Source of the DNA: Desulfosporosinus acididurans
GTDB lineage: Bacteria; Bacillota; Desulfitobacteriia; Desulfitobacteriales; Desulfitobacteriaceae
Assembly (NCBI RefSeq): GCF_001029285.1
Contig: NZ_LDZY01000005.1
Span: forward strand, 124,001 to 188,000
Length of the DNA stretch: 64,000 bases
Direction of reading: 5' to 3'
This document shows positions 24,753-31,918 of the stretch, one piece after another (position 1 is the stretch's first letter; each line of letters begins with the position of its first letter). A program made the translations under genes and the position numbers. Under the pieces are notes generated by a model that was given only the letters and a program-made list of their open reading frames with translations, did not search any database and was not told where the DNA came from.

Positions 24753-25874
24753 TTAAAAAGGAATATCATCCCTAATTGCTTCAATCATATTAAACACTTG
24801 AGGCCAGGCCCCCACAAGAACACCACTGATGAATTCAGGATCATAATTCGAGATCGGTGTATTTTGTGGGTAATACCCCTTGCTAGATACGGCCTGCTGG
24901 ATTTCCTCGACTGTAACCTTATTGGCAGCCATCAAGTCAGCCAGTGGCTTAGGAACACCAGTTAGGTCAATTTGCGGCTTATCGTTTTTAGGCTGCTCGG
25001 TTGGTTTTGGAGGATCTTCTTTCGGTGGATCCTGCTTTGGAGGCTCGACTGGCGGAGTATCAACCTTGAGTTGTTCTTGAACCGGTTCGTCCTTAGGAGG
25101 TAGTGTTTCGAATGCAGGTTTAGGACTCTGTATCGCTGCTCCCGCGGGGATAATATGAGCTATTTCATCAAAGCTAAATGATAGCTCATCCTTCAGATTG
25201 TCGCGATTCTTAGCATCCCAACAGTTATGGTGGGTTGTGTACATGACACGTTTACCGCCCTGTGCTTTGTTTTTACCGCTCTGAACTCCTTGACCATCTA
25301 CATTAACCACGTAAGTTTTATAATTTGCGAAGAGTACTGTATCAGCCCATTCACGGAGTAAGGGAGCTGTTTTCTTTTGCAGCTTCATTTCCCATCGGTC
25401 ATAAGCTCCCATCTCGTCTGGCTGTTCGAACTTCCGCATTTGAGCGTGAGCTGTGAATACTACATTAACTCCAGCCTCAATGACTTCTTCCAAGAGGTTA
25501 AGTAAGCGCCCGTATTCTTCAGCCAGGTAAACATAGCCCTTACCATAACCAAAGTCTTCAATGCCTGATTTATGAGATTTAGAACACAGTTCATTGATGC
25601 AAAGAATTTCTGCCCAGTCAGCAGTGTCGATAACTAAAGTATTGCATTTATGCGGATTATTTTTGATGAACTTAACTTCCTCAAGCAACATAGACCAACT
25701 GGTAGGCTTTTTAAGTCTTGCAACATCTAATTTCTTTGTGCTTCCTTCTGTATCGATAAAAAGTGAATTCGGGAAGCATGATGCAAAAGTTGATTTCCCA
25801 ATACCTTCTGGACCATAAACAACAACTTTTTGAGCACTAACAATCTTTCCGCGCGATATCTCCATATCAATCAA
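24753..25874 (-). CDS. Sak4-like AAA ATPase (phage recombination)
   Basis: 373 aa, start TTG 25874, eight bases after GAAGGAG. Residues about 15-30 carry Walker A VVYGPEGIGKSTFA and about 72-78 TLVIDTAD (Walker B). This compact RecA-like core is typical of phage AAA_24/Sak4 annealing ATPases. Residues about 250-320 are a Pro/Lys/Glu linker (PPKQDPPKEDPPKPTEQPK). The C-terminal 60 residues form a separate helical piece ending AIRDDIPF, an acidic/hydrophobic tip like those that dock single-strand binding partners. It sits next to DUF669 and a helicase. Confidence 0.82.
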   Translation of the reverse strand: MIDMEISRGKIVSAQKVVVYGPEGIGKSTFASCFPNSLFIDTEGSTKKLDVARLKKPTSWSMLLEEVKFIKNNPHKCNTLVIDTADWAEILCINELCSKSHKSGIEDFGYGKGYVYLAEEYGRLLNLLEEVIEAGVNVVFTAHAQMRKFEQPDEMGAYDRWEMKLQKKTAPLLREWADTVLFANYKTYVVNVDGQGVQSGKNKAQGGKRVMYTTHHNCWDAKNRDNLKDELSFSFDEIAHIIPAGAAIQSPKPAFETLPPKDEPVQEQLKVDTPPVEPPKQDPPKEDPPKPTEQPKNDKPQIDLTGVPKPLADLMAANKVTVEEIQQAVSSKGYYPQNTPISNYDPEFISGVLVGAWPQVFNMIEAIRDDIPF

Positions 25875-25877
25875 GAT

Positions 25878-26621
25878 TTATTCTCCTTCCTTTTCCAGGA
25901 TATTACTTGCTTCAAAATCTGCTGTAGTTAAAAGAGCTACTAATGGAGTAAGTTTATTAGCATTGTTGAATGACCATCTTCCGGAATAATCACTAAGATC
26001 CCAAGCCCCCATATGCCAGCGGATTGCTAATTTTTCGTTATCAGTTAGCTTTATAAAATCTTGTAAGATGCTAACTGATTTTTCGCCATGACCTAAGGGG
26101 AGCTTGTCAGCTACAGAAAACACAACTGGCAATTCAGGTAATGGATTATTCGGTTTGTTTTTAAGCCAATCGATTATAATTGTTGCTTTAGCTGAGGGAA
26201 TAGATCGAGCGAATAAATTTTTTTCATCGAGAAGTGAGGCTAATTTTTCCTTGCTACTTTCTTCAAAAAAACTTTGCTTTTGAGTCCAAAGATTACTTAA
26301 ATAGTTATATTGAGCATCACTGCAAGGGTCTCCACCTTCTTGATAATAATTAACTTTGCATAGATCATGTCCCAAGCCACAAATGGTTATCGTATCTCTT
26401 GGCACCTCTAATCCAAAGCGATTAATTTTTTCATAGAGTAAATTGTAAACATGCAGGCTATGCTCAGCTAATCCACCGGGTTTTGCTAAATGATGCTTTG
26501 TAGAACATGGTGCTTGAAAGAAATCGGATTCATTTAGAAAATTAATAAACCTATCAATGCCTGGTCTATTAACAAATCCCAAAAGACTAAGAATAACTTC
26601 CTTATGATCGAGGTCGATCAT
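25878..26621 (-). CDS. HD-domain phosphohydrolase
   Basis: 247 aa, ATG 26621 after GGTGAG. The metal site is visible: HHLAKPGGLAEHSLHVY (about 42-58) followed by GLGHDLCK (about 86-93). HD-domain proteins cleave phosphoester or triphosphate bonds of nucleotides. The later KSVSILQDFIKLTDNEKLAIRWHMG contains another conserved His region. Placement among recombination and modification genes suggests nucleotide metabolism or defence-related signalling; the substrate is unknown. Confidence 0.8.
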   Translation of the reverse strand: MIDLDHKEVILSLLGFVNRPGIDRFINFLNESDFFQAPCSTKHHLAKPGGLAEHSLHVYNLLYEKINRFGLEVPRDTITICGLGHDLCKVNYYQEGGDPCSDAQYNYLSNLWTQKQSFFEESSKEKLASLLDEKNLFARSIPSAKATIIIDWLKNKPNNPLPELPVVFSVADKLPLGHGEKSVSILQDFIKLTDNEKLAIRWHMGAWDLSDYSGRWSFNNANKLTPLVALLTTADFEASNILEKEGE

Positions 26622-26623
26622 CT

Positions 26624-27925
26624 CTAAAACTCACCAACCTTCCATTTTGGGGCTTCCGGAGCCGGTTCTTCTGCTACCTTCTCAGCGCCTACGACATAAC
26701 CATCTTCAATAAGGATGCTGCACTCATCACCGGTACTCACTCTGGTTGCTATCGCCTGAAGTCCTTCCTGCTCAAGCCATCGACCAAATTCATTAAGGCT
26801 ATCGAGGTCCATCTGCTCAAGCTTGTCGAGCAAAACAAATCCGCAATTCGGATTCAGCTTACGAACAATAGCAGTCGATACTCTGAGTTGATCAGATCCG
26901 GACATTCCATCCCATTTACGCCCATTGTAAGTAAGTTCTCCATCCACTATAGAGAGCCCAGGGAGAGGTAAGTCTGCATTCTGAAGAAGATCAATTCTTG
27001 ATTTTCTGACAGCGTCAATTTTAGTTGTGAGAGAGTCGTATTGGTTAGAATAATCCCGGGAATCTTCTTCAGCCTTATCTTTATCGAGATTGGCCCTAAC
27101 CTTTCTGTTAATCTCTTCAATGTTGGCAATGTTACTCTCGAGTTTTTCTGTGGATTCATCGCGAAGATCAAGAGCGTCCTTTTGGGCAATCTCTAGATCA
27201 GCGTAAATATTGTCTTGCTGTTGTTTAAGTTCTCTTAGCTGATCTGCTAATCGCTTAATACTTTCACTTAATGATTTATGATCGTTGCGAAGTTGTTCAA
27301 CTTTAAGCCGTTTTCGTTGGTTCTCACCGTTCTGAGCTAAGATATCCTGCTGTTGTTTAATAAGCTCAGAAACGGATATTAGCTCTTTCGGTGCTTCTGG
27401 AAAGTATGGCTGCTCCTTAGCAAACTTTTTCTTTTGATCTGCAATCCTGCCGATGGCCTGGCGCTCGTTGTAAAGTTCTTTTTCTTGTCGCTCAAATTCT
27501 TGAAGTTTGTCACCGACTCCGATGATTTGAAGCAATGTGTTAGCTTTTTCTTTTGGACTTGCTTGAATAAATTTTGGTAAGTTCAAAGCAAGTTCTTCCG
27601 CAAATTCATTCAGGAGCTGCTGGCCGCCTTTATTACCACTAGGATCAATAACCTTTAAATCGCTGTTTTTGCCTTTTCGCTCGACAATCAAACCGTTAGA
27701 CATAACAATGTGAAGATTAGGAGGGATCACAGATCCTTCTCGCTGAGGTTCTGAAGGTTTATATGCGTTACCACCTAGGGCCCAGGCGATAGCATCCAAT
27801 ACTGAAGTTTTACCTTGCCGATTTTTACCACCAATTACCGTCAGACCATTTGCTGTCGGTTCAATCTTGACCGCTTTAACACGTTTTACATTTTCGATCT
27901 CGAGCTTATTTATCTTAATACTCAC
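26624..27925 (-). CDS. SbcC/RecF-like SMC-type ATPase
   Basis: 433 aa from GTG 27925, seven bases after AGGAGG; the frame is open further upstream through a small gene. N-terminal Walker A GGKNRQGKTSVLDAI (about 31-45), a long coiled coil (about 150-310, rich in Q/K/E/L), and a C-terminal ABC signature MSGSDQLRVSTA and D-loop VLLDKLEQMD. This is a short, one-chain SbcC-like DNA repair ATPase, as found in many phages, where SbcC/Rad50 relatives help process DNA ends. No SbcD-type nuclease partner is seen nearby. Confidence 0.85.
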   Translation of the reverse strand: MSIKINKLEIENVKRVKAVKIEPTANGLTVIGGKNRQGKTSVLDAIAWALGGNAYKPSEPQREGSVIPPNLHIVMSNGLIVERKGKNSDLKVIDPSGNKGGQQLLNEFAEELALNLPKFIQASPKEKANTLLQIIGVGDKLQEFERQEKELYNERQAIGRIADQKKKFAKEQPYFPEAPKELISVSELIKQQQDILAQNGENQRKRLKVEQLRNDHKSLSESIKRLADQLRELKQQQDNIYADLEIAQKDALDLRDESTEKLESNIANIEEINRKVRANLDKDKAEEDSRDYSNQYDSLTTKIDAVRKSRIDLLQNADLPLPGLSIVDGELTYNGRKWDGMSGSDQLRVSTAIVRKLNPNCGFVLLDKLEQMDLDSLNEFGRWLEQEGLQAIATRVSTGDECSILIEDGYVVGAEKVAEEPAPEAPKWKVGEF

Positions 27926-28056
27926 GCTTTTTCCTCCTGTCTTTTCTTTATCTCCGGCCATCGGCAAACATCGATATACCAGTAAAAGCATTGGTCCTTA
28001 TTCCCACACTGTTTACACTTACATAGACCGCCTTTACATTCTCGACAACTACACAA
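27922..28056 (-). CDS. 44-aa Cys-rich microprotein
   Basis: TTG 28056 lies nine bases after AAAGGAGG, and the TGA stop overlaps the GTG start of the ATPase gene, suggesting coupling. Seven Cys occur in the first 34 residues: CSCRECKGGLCKCKQCGNK and later CFYW and VCRW. A zinc-binding role is probable. The end is Lys/Glu-rich. It is too short to be found by length-filtered gene calling. Confidence 0.62.
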   Translation of the reverse strand: MCSCRECKGGLCKCKQCGNKDQCFYWYIDVCRWPEIKKRQEEKA

Positions 28057-28124
28057 TCGCTCTTTCCTCCTTTGTTTTAATCCCCTTCAGCCCATAACTC
28101 TTAATCCTGTTATGAACTGGAGAC

Positions 28125-28889
28125 CTAGCTCCTTTCTATCTCTGCTATAGCCTTAAAGATTGGGTAGGCTTGCTGAGGAACTACTGCATTTCCTAAACAC
28201 TTAAGTCTGTCCACCCTATTGAGAATCCCATTATTTCCTCCCAGAAAACCGGATTCGACTGCCCTTTTCTTCCAATCAACATCATCAAATAATTTGGTAA
28301 CTGCCCTAAGTGCGCTCGCTCTCCGTTCTTCAATCGTTCTAACGTCTTGTTGTAATCGTTCAAGCCCCTGGTGTCCGTTGCACTCGGTGTCGGAAATATG
28401 TCCGATAATAAAGACTCTTTTTCTTTGGTGCGGCGCATTGACGGCACAAGCTGGAATAATAACCGGTTGGACTTCATAACCCGAACTTTCCAAGTCAATA
28501 CACGTTTGTTCGAGAGCCATGTTGACGAAGTTAGCAACATTTTCACCAAGCACCCAAGTTGGCTTGAGTTGTGATATGATTCTGCACATTTCCGGCCAGA
28601 GATAGCGCTCGTCATCAGTTCCTCTTTTTTCTCCGGCAATACTGAAAGGTTGACAGGGGAATCCTCCTGACACGACGGTGATTTTATCCCCTCCGGTACG
28701 TTTGCGAACAGAATCTCTTGTGACATCTCTTACGTCCCTCCATCTCGGTACATTAGGCCAATGCTTTTCTAATACTTTTGTTGGGTAATCTGCAAACTCA
28801 CATTGCCCTACCGTTGTGAATCCTGCCATTTCGGCCGCAAGATCCAAATCACCTATTCCTGTGAATAGGGAAAAGTGCGTTAGACTCAT
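28125..28889 (-). CDS. DNA (cytosine-5) methyltransferase
   Basis: 254 aa from ATG 28889 (ATGA-coupled to the upstream microprotein stop; TTG 28913 is an alternative). C5-methylase motifs are in order: I SLFTGIGDLDLA (about 5-16), IV GGFPCQPFS with catalytic Cys (about 73-81), VI ENV (about 113), VIII APHQRKRVFIIG (about 147-158) and X GNAVVPQQAYPIF (about 230-242). The gap between VIII and X is only about 70 residues, so the target-recognition domain is very small. A second long frame overlaps most of the gene. The enzyme probably protects phage DNA; no cognate restriction enzyme is seen. Confidence 0.92.
   Translation of the reverse strand: MSLTHFSLFTGIGDLDLAAEMAGFTTVGQCEFADYPTKVLEKHWPNVPRWRDVRDVTRDSVRKRTGGDKITVVSGGFPCQPFSIAGEKRGTDDERYLWPEMCRIISQLKPTWVLGENVANFVNMALEQTCIDLESSGYEVQPVIIPACAVNAPHQRKRVFIIGHISDTECNGHQGLERLQQDVRTIEERRASALRAVTKLFDDVDWKKRAVESGFLGGNNGILNRVDRLKCLGNAVVPQQAYPIFKAIAEIERS
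28193..28726 (-). CDS. Overprinted methylase companion frame
   Basis: A 177-codon frame lies wholly inside the methyltransferase gene in a different frame. Its product is unlike a random shadow. It contains MTSAISGRKCAE, SSTWLSNKRVLTWKVR, SNRLLFQLVPSM, a FPTPSATDTRG segment and NPVFWEEIMGFSIGWTDL. Those blocks (LTWK..., RLLFQL, PTP.A.D, NP.F.E.MMGFP.GWT) recur, from memory, in many phage methylase loci as a separate or fused module. I therefore call it a real overlapping coding region, with unknown start. Possible products are a separate subunit or a frameshift fusion supplying the missing target-recognition part. Confidence 0.6.
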   Translation of the reverse strand: MSQEILFANVPEGIKSPSCQEDSPVNLSVLPEKKEELMTSAISGRKCAESYHNSSQLGCLVKMLLTSSTWLSNKRVLTWKVRVMKSNRLLFQLVPSMRRTKEKESLLSDIFPTPSATDTRGLNDYNKTLERLKNGERAHLGQLPNYLMMLIGRKGQSNPVFWEEIMGFSIGWTDLSV

Positions 28890-29017
28890 ATCTCTGAACT
28901 TATCCCTCCCCAAACGACGTTGCGAGTATTAACCCGCACCGTATTCCCTGAACACATCAGCTTCGCAAAACAGTTCTGTTTTTCACAGCGGAATATCGCC
29001 AGAAGTTTTCTCAGCAT
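28886..29017 (-). CDS. 43-aa small phage protein
   Basis: ATG 29017 follows AAGGGCAGGATCAAA and overlaps the previous gene's end; the stop overlaps the methylase ATG as ATGA. The product begins MLRKLLAIFRCEKQNCFAK and has three Cys (CEKQNC...C). Basic and hydrophobic, with tight coupling on both sides, so probably translated. Function unknown. Confidence 0.6.
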   Translation of the reverse strand: MLRKLLAIFRCEKQNCFAKLMCSGNTVRVNTRNVVWGGISSEI

Positions 29018-29250
29018 TTTGATCCTGCCCTTCCTAATCTCCACCGCATAAATCGTTGATAATGGTTAAGATCACGCTTTTTCAAATAAATTAAAAGAGT
29101 AACAAACGGTACTTTACGAACCTCCCAACGACCTCCTAAGCTAAGTTTCCAAACAACCCCGCACTGGCATTTCAACTTGATCTGGCCATCGGGAAATTCC
29201 AAGGCTTGTCCACACAGGCATTTCACGGGGATTTCTTGTTTAACTACCAT
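29011..29250 (-). CDS. Small zinc-ribbon phage protein
   Basis: 79 aa, ATG 29250 after AAGGAGGCTTGATCA. The first 31 residues hold CLCGQAL and LKCQCGVVW, a C-x-C...C-x-C arrangement fitting a single zinc ribbon. The rest is basic and aromatic. It is part of a chain of overlapping microprotein genes that lead into the methyltransferase. Confidence 0.62.
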   Translation of the reverse strand: MVVKQEIPVKCLCGQALEFPDGQIKLKCQCGVVWKLSLGGRWEVRKVPFVTLLIYLKKRDLNHYQRFMRWRLGRAGSKC

Positions 29251-29263
29251 TGATCAAGCCTCC

Positions 29264-29365
29264 TTATACAATGACTCCGGCTACCAAGAGAATGCGCTGG
29301 GCTCTTAGATAGCGTTTGAAATCGGATATACTGCCGCGAAAGCTGTCTATGCCGAGCTTGTCCAT
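29264..29365 (-). CDS. 33-aa small ORF with strong ribosome site
   Basis: ATG 29365 follows AAAGGAGATGATCACC, and the stop is 14 bp before the next gene, sharing its ribosome site region. The product begins MDKLGIDSFRGSISDFKRYL and ends in a hydrophobic VAGVIV. Short, with no recognised family. Support is the ribosome site and tight spacing only. Confidence 0.5.
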   Translation of the reverse strand: MDKLGIDSFRGSISDFKRYLRAQRILLVAGVIV

Positions 29366-29396
29366 GGTGATCATCTCCTTTCAATGAAATACCAAC

Positions 29397-30245
29397 TCAG
29401 ACCATACAATTTTGTATTTCCTTGATCTTTAAATTCACTGTTGCAGGCCTAGCCCAAAACCGCTGAAATTTTTCCCATTCTTTACTTACTTTCCCCTCTT
29501 TGTCTCTATAAAGCATGGCCATGGGCACGAATCCGGCCCGGATTGTTTCCAATAATCGAGCTTCTGCTTTATTAAAGGTGTCTGCAGGATATCCAATAAG
29601 AACATAAGGTCTAAGAGTTTGTGAGGTTGTTGTAAATCCCGCCGCTAAAAGTTTCTTCCCAGCCTCTAAAAGAGGTTCGTAATCATCCGGAGTATCGTAG
29701 GCAAAAAATATTTCTTTTGGCTTTAGGTCTCTTAAGAGTTTAACGTGCCAATCTTTAAGGCGTTTTGCTTCAAGCCCTCCAGTAAACATTGGCCTACCAA
29801 GTTTCTGGTGCTTTAACATTTCAAATACCGCTTTAATATGGTTATCCGAACAGGCTAGAAGATTGTCATCAAGAACGTTATTGCCTTCGTGAATTTCGAG
29901 TTCTCTCATTTGCCCTCCCTCACGGACCGGCACTCTGCAGAACCAACAGTTATTTGGGCATCCACGAGACGTAATTACATAACCTTGCTTGATATACATT
30001 CCTGGGATGAAATCCCCACCCGGAGCGTCAAAGGCTGGTCCACCAATCTTCACGGGTAACCCTGTCATCTCCCATTGTTTGGCTAACCATTCTGCTTGCT
30101 TCATGTCGTATGTGAAGGACACTGAAATGTGAACTTCGTCTATATCCGGCATGAACATTGGAGGGCAGCCATAGAAAACCAGTTCATCCGTGGGAGTTGC
30201 TTTTGTTATTCTTGGAAATACACGCGCTATTTTTATTTCTCTCAC
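29397..30245 (-). CDS. Phage-encoded radical SAM protein
   Basis: 282 aa. The radical SAM cluster motif C-x3-C-x2-C is in SRGCPNNCWFCRVP (about residues 92-105), followed by an EGN-type strand segment, a GG motif (FTGGLEAKRL, about 155) and DTPDD. A TIM-barrel of this length is complete. The N-terminus (IARVFPRITKATPTDEL) resembles phage radical SAM proteins of unknown substrate. It sits between microprotein genes and the cargo region, upstream of the methyltransferase. A nucleotide, tRNA or DNA modification role is possible but unproven. Start: GTG 30245 overlaps its own SD; an ATA at 30236 has better spacing. Confidence 0.85.
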   Translation of the reverse strand: MREIKIARVFPRITKATPTDELVFYGCPPMFMPDIDEVHISVSFTYDMKQAEWLAKQWEMTGLPVKIGGPAFDAPGGDFIPGMYIKQGYVITSRGCPNNCWFCRVPVREGGQMRELEIHEGNNVLDDNLLACSDNHIKAVFEMLKHQKLGRPMFTGGLEAKRLKDWHVKLLRDLKPKEIFFAYDTPDDYEPLLEAGKKLLAAGFTTTSQTLRPYVLIGYPADTFNKAEARLLETIRAGFVPMAMLYRDKEGKVSKEWEKFQRFWARPATVNLKIKEIQNCMV

Positions 30246-30262
30246 CTCACTTTCGTGATATA

Positions 30263-30291
30263 TTTACAGGGTTTTCCTTTCCGGTGTCGAA
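30263..30291 (+). promoter_or_regulatory. TTTACAGG-N14-TGTCGAA leader element, copy 1
   Basis: TTTACAGG at 30263-30270 and TGTCGAA at 30285-30291, 47 bp before a plus-strand TTG start. TGTCGAA is the consensus Spo0A binding box, and AGG...GAA with this spacing also resembles sigma-H promoters. Two further copies share the 14-bp gap. Confidence 0.6.
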
Positions 30292-30337
30292 GCTGGTAGT
30301 TGTCCAGACTATCAATTCGTACGGGGAGGATAAACAT

Positions 30338-30685
30338 TTGAATGATATGATTGTTGGAATAATTTCCGGTGTGATTGCTACCTACGTTGCCAAATGGTTG
30401 CAATATATCTTTATAGGTAGTGATAATATTAAAATTGAATCTGATAATTCGAAGAAACAAATTGATAAAATCAAACGTGAATTTTATTTCTGCTTTCCGT
30501 GTGCACTACTTTTAGTAATAATCAGCAAGGAAATACCCTCAGGAACTTTTTTATCTGTCGCTGTTATTGCCTCTACAACAATTCTGTTTGTTCTTTCCCT
30601 ATTTGCTTTTATGTGTGCTATTGACATAATTGAAAATCAATTTGACAACAACTCCTATCAAGATCCCAATACCAAATTGCAATGA
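30338..30685 (+). CDS. Small multi-pass membrane protein, cargo gene
   Basis: 115 aa from TTG 30338, eight bases after GGGGAGG. Three hydrophobic segments: about 4-25 (IVGIISGVIATYVAKW), about 50-65 (FCFPCALLLVIIS) and about 72-97 (FLSVAVIASTTILFVL then FAFMCAID). Charged loop between the first two (KKQIDKIKRE). It would sit in the cell membrane. It is expressed opposite to the phage operons from a leader it shares with another cargo gene. Function unknown; superinfection exclusion is a common role for such genes, but that is a guess. Confidence 0.6.
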   Translation: MNDMIVGIISGVIATYVAKWLQYIFIGSDNIKIESDNSKKQIDKIKREFYFCFPCALLLVIISKEIPSGTFLSVAVIASTTILFVLSLFAFMCAIDIIENQFDNNSYQDPNTKLQ

Positions 30686-30705
30686 CACTGACCTTATTTC
30701 CCCGC

Positions 30706-30735
30706 CTTTCAATACCAACGTTTTTACAAATTACT
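30706..30735 (-). repeat. 30-bp leader-like repeat, copy 1
   Basis: This 30-mer and 31216-31245 differ at four positions, all transitions. Read leftward it contains TTTGTAAAAACGTTGGTATTGA, and the second copy leads straight into a GAGAGGAGG ribosome site, so both look like 5' leaders of minus-strand small genes; here the following gene has apparently been replaced by the plus-strand membrane gene. Confidence 0.6.
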
Positions 30736-30982
30736 CTTCCTCGATATAGAAATCATCCAAATCACTTTCTTGGACATTTCCTTGCGACGCTTTGTCGACC
30801 ATATGCCATTCAATTTCAGAAATTTCGCAAACAGGATTATTATTATCATCAACCAAGCTCATTGGGCAGTTAGCGTTAAACAGTTTCTCCTCGGCTTCTT
30901 CAGCGTTCTCCGCCTCAATAGCGAAGCGGATTCTTGCAACGATGCTTACCTCACCGTAAAACTCTTTGCTAATCTCTCTCAC
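30731..30982 (-). CDS. Small acidic hypothetical protein
   Basis: About 80-83 aa, Glu/Asp-rich (AIEAENAEEAEEKLF, ending DLDDFYIEEE). The frame is open from GTG 30982, but that GTG is part of its own ribosome site AGGGAGGTG; an ATT eight bases on (30973) has ideal spacing, the same layout as the radical SAM gene. The pattern of an acidic alpha-beta protein with a helix rich in Glu/Ala fits small phage regulators or decoys, but I recognise no family. Confidence 0.6.
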   Translation of the reverse strand: MREISKEFYGEVSIVARIRFAIEAENAEEAEEKLFNANCPMSLVDDNNNPVCEISEIEWHMVDKASQGNVQESDLDDFYIEEE

Positions 30983-31003
30983 CTCCCTTCGCGGAATGCC
31001 ATT

Positions 31004-31204
31004 TCAGTTAATCGGATAAACAAAATCTCCTCGCTTAAACCAGTAACCAGGCATGTGAGACAACTCAAATTCAAACTCAACCTTGCCTGACCTTAGATAA
31101 TGCAATGTCCGAATGTCTATGACCTCGGCAATTATCGTGCTAGCAAACCTAACTTTATCTCCAAGTTCAATGTCACATACCGCCTTGAAAGCCGCTAATT
31201 GCAA
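31004..31204 (-). CDS. Small hypothetical protein
   Basis: 66 aa from TTG 31204, eight bases after GAGAGGAGG; the frame extends upstream to 31237 through the repeat leader. Beta-rich with GDKVRFASTIIAEVIDI and ELSHMPGYWFKRGDFV. Possibly a small barrel. No family recognised. Confidence 0.55.
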   Translation of the reverse strand: MQLAAFKAVCDIELGDKVRFASTIIAEVIDIRTLHYLRSGKVEFEFELSHMPGYWFKRGDFVYPIN

Positions 31205-31215
31205 GACTTCGCCTC

Positions 31216-31245
31216 CTCTCAATACCAATGTTTTCACAAACTACT
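31216..31245 (-). repeat. 30-bp leader-like repeat, copy 2
   Basis: Matches 30706-30735 with four transitions. It lies directly upstream of the ribosome site of the 66-aa gene, supporting a role as a promoter or leader. A shorter third relative (CAATGTTTTCACAA) is at 31877-31890. Confidence 0.6.
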
Positions 31246-31272
31246 TACAGGAAATCCCTCTTTTATGTCGAA
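31244..31272 (+). promoter_or_regulatory. CTTACAGG-N14-TGTCGAA leader element, copy 2
   Basis: CTTACAGG at 31244-31251, then 14 bp, then TGTCGAA at 31266-31272. Here AGGAAAT followed by GTCGAAA after 11 bp is the best match of the three to a sigma-H type promoter. It lies just outside the left arm of the 27-bp inverted repeat. Confidence 0.58.
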
Positions 31273-31280
31273 AACTTTTC

Positions 31281-31799
31281 TAAATGCAGATGATCAGGTG
31301 CAGGGTGAAGAAATATGCTGAACTGCACAGTAATGTGCAGATGTATCGGACAAAAAGCCGGTGCGGTAACAAATGAGTAGCGCACTGAAGTCAGTTGGCC
31401 TACTTAGTACAGAAAGCGAGACGGTTCTAGAACCCAAAGGAGTGTTGGCAAGCATGAATCTAAATCAATCAGTTCTTAAGACAGCCCAAGACTCCGCTAA
31501 ATTATTCAAGAGTATTCAGCCGACCCTTGATATGGTTAAAAATATCGGACCTATCCTTGAATCCGTTAAAGCAACTTCAGCACTTCATGCGGTATCGGGT
31601 AGCACTGCCCCACTATTGAGTAATCAATAGTAGCAAATCGGGTTAATTCATAGAAACTCCTGCATCACCAGGACAACTATGAGCCAAACTGGGTGAATTC
31701 GCTTGTGTAACCCAGACGGTGCAACGCATAGGCAGTGAGGACGATACCAATAACCTGCCCACGAAATCCCGACACCCTGCACCTGATCATCTGCATTTA
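31281..31799. repeat. 519-bp segment bounded by perfect 27-bp inverted repeats
   Basis: The left arm 31281-31307 and right arm 31773-31799 are exact reverse complements over 27 bp. Weaker similarity (GTCGAAA) continues outside both. The segment holds one small plus-strand gene and structured A/T-poor sequence (for example CTGCAC/GTGCAG at 31322-31339). It could be an invertible cassette, a MITE-like element, or encode an RNA closed by a 27-bp stem. No transposase or invertase lies inside. Confidence 0.75.
31373..31630 (+). CDS. Small helical hypothetical protein inside the inverted-repeat segment
   Basis: 85 aa from ATG 31373, or 58 aa from ATG 31455, which has AAAGGAG 11 bases upstream. The C-terminal part is amphipathic helix (SVLKTAQDSAKLFKSI, TLDMVKNIGPILESV) and ends SGSTAPLLSNQ. 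No family recognised. It is the only clear gene in the segment and reads from the copy-2 leader element. Confidence 0.5.
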   Translation: MSSALKSVGLLSTESETVLEPKGVLASMNLNQSVLKTAQDSAKLFKSIQPTLDMVKNIGPILESVKATSALHAVSGSTAPLLSNQ

Positions 31800-31918
31800 A
31801 TTTCGACGTGTTCTCACTTCCCTTCATTGGAGCTTTTGCCATTTGTGGCAAAGGCTTTTTTGTTTTGAGATAAATCAATGTTTTCACAACCCCATAAAAA
31901 GTTATTAAGCATCTTTTA

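Noticed and set aside
28125-28889. Methyltransferase as a frameshifted pseudogene because a second long frame overlaps it
   Set aside because: All methylase motifs from I to X are in one frame, so the enzyme frame is intact.
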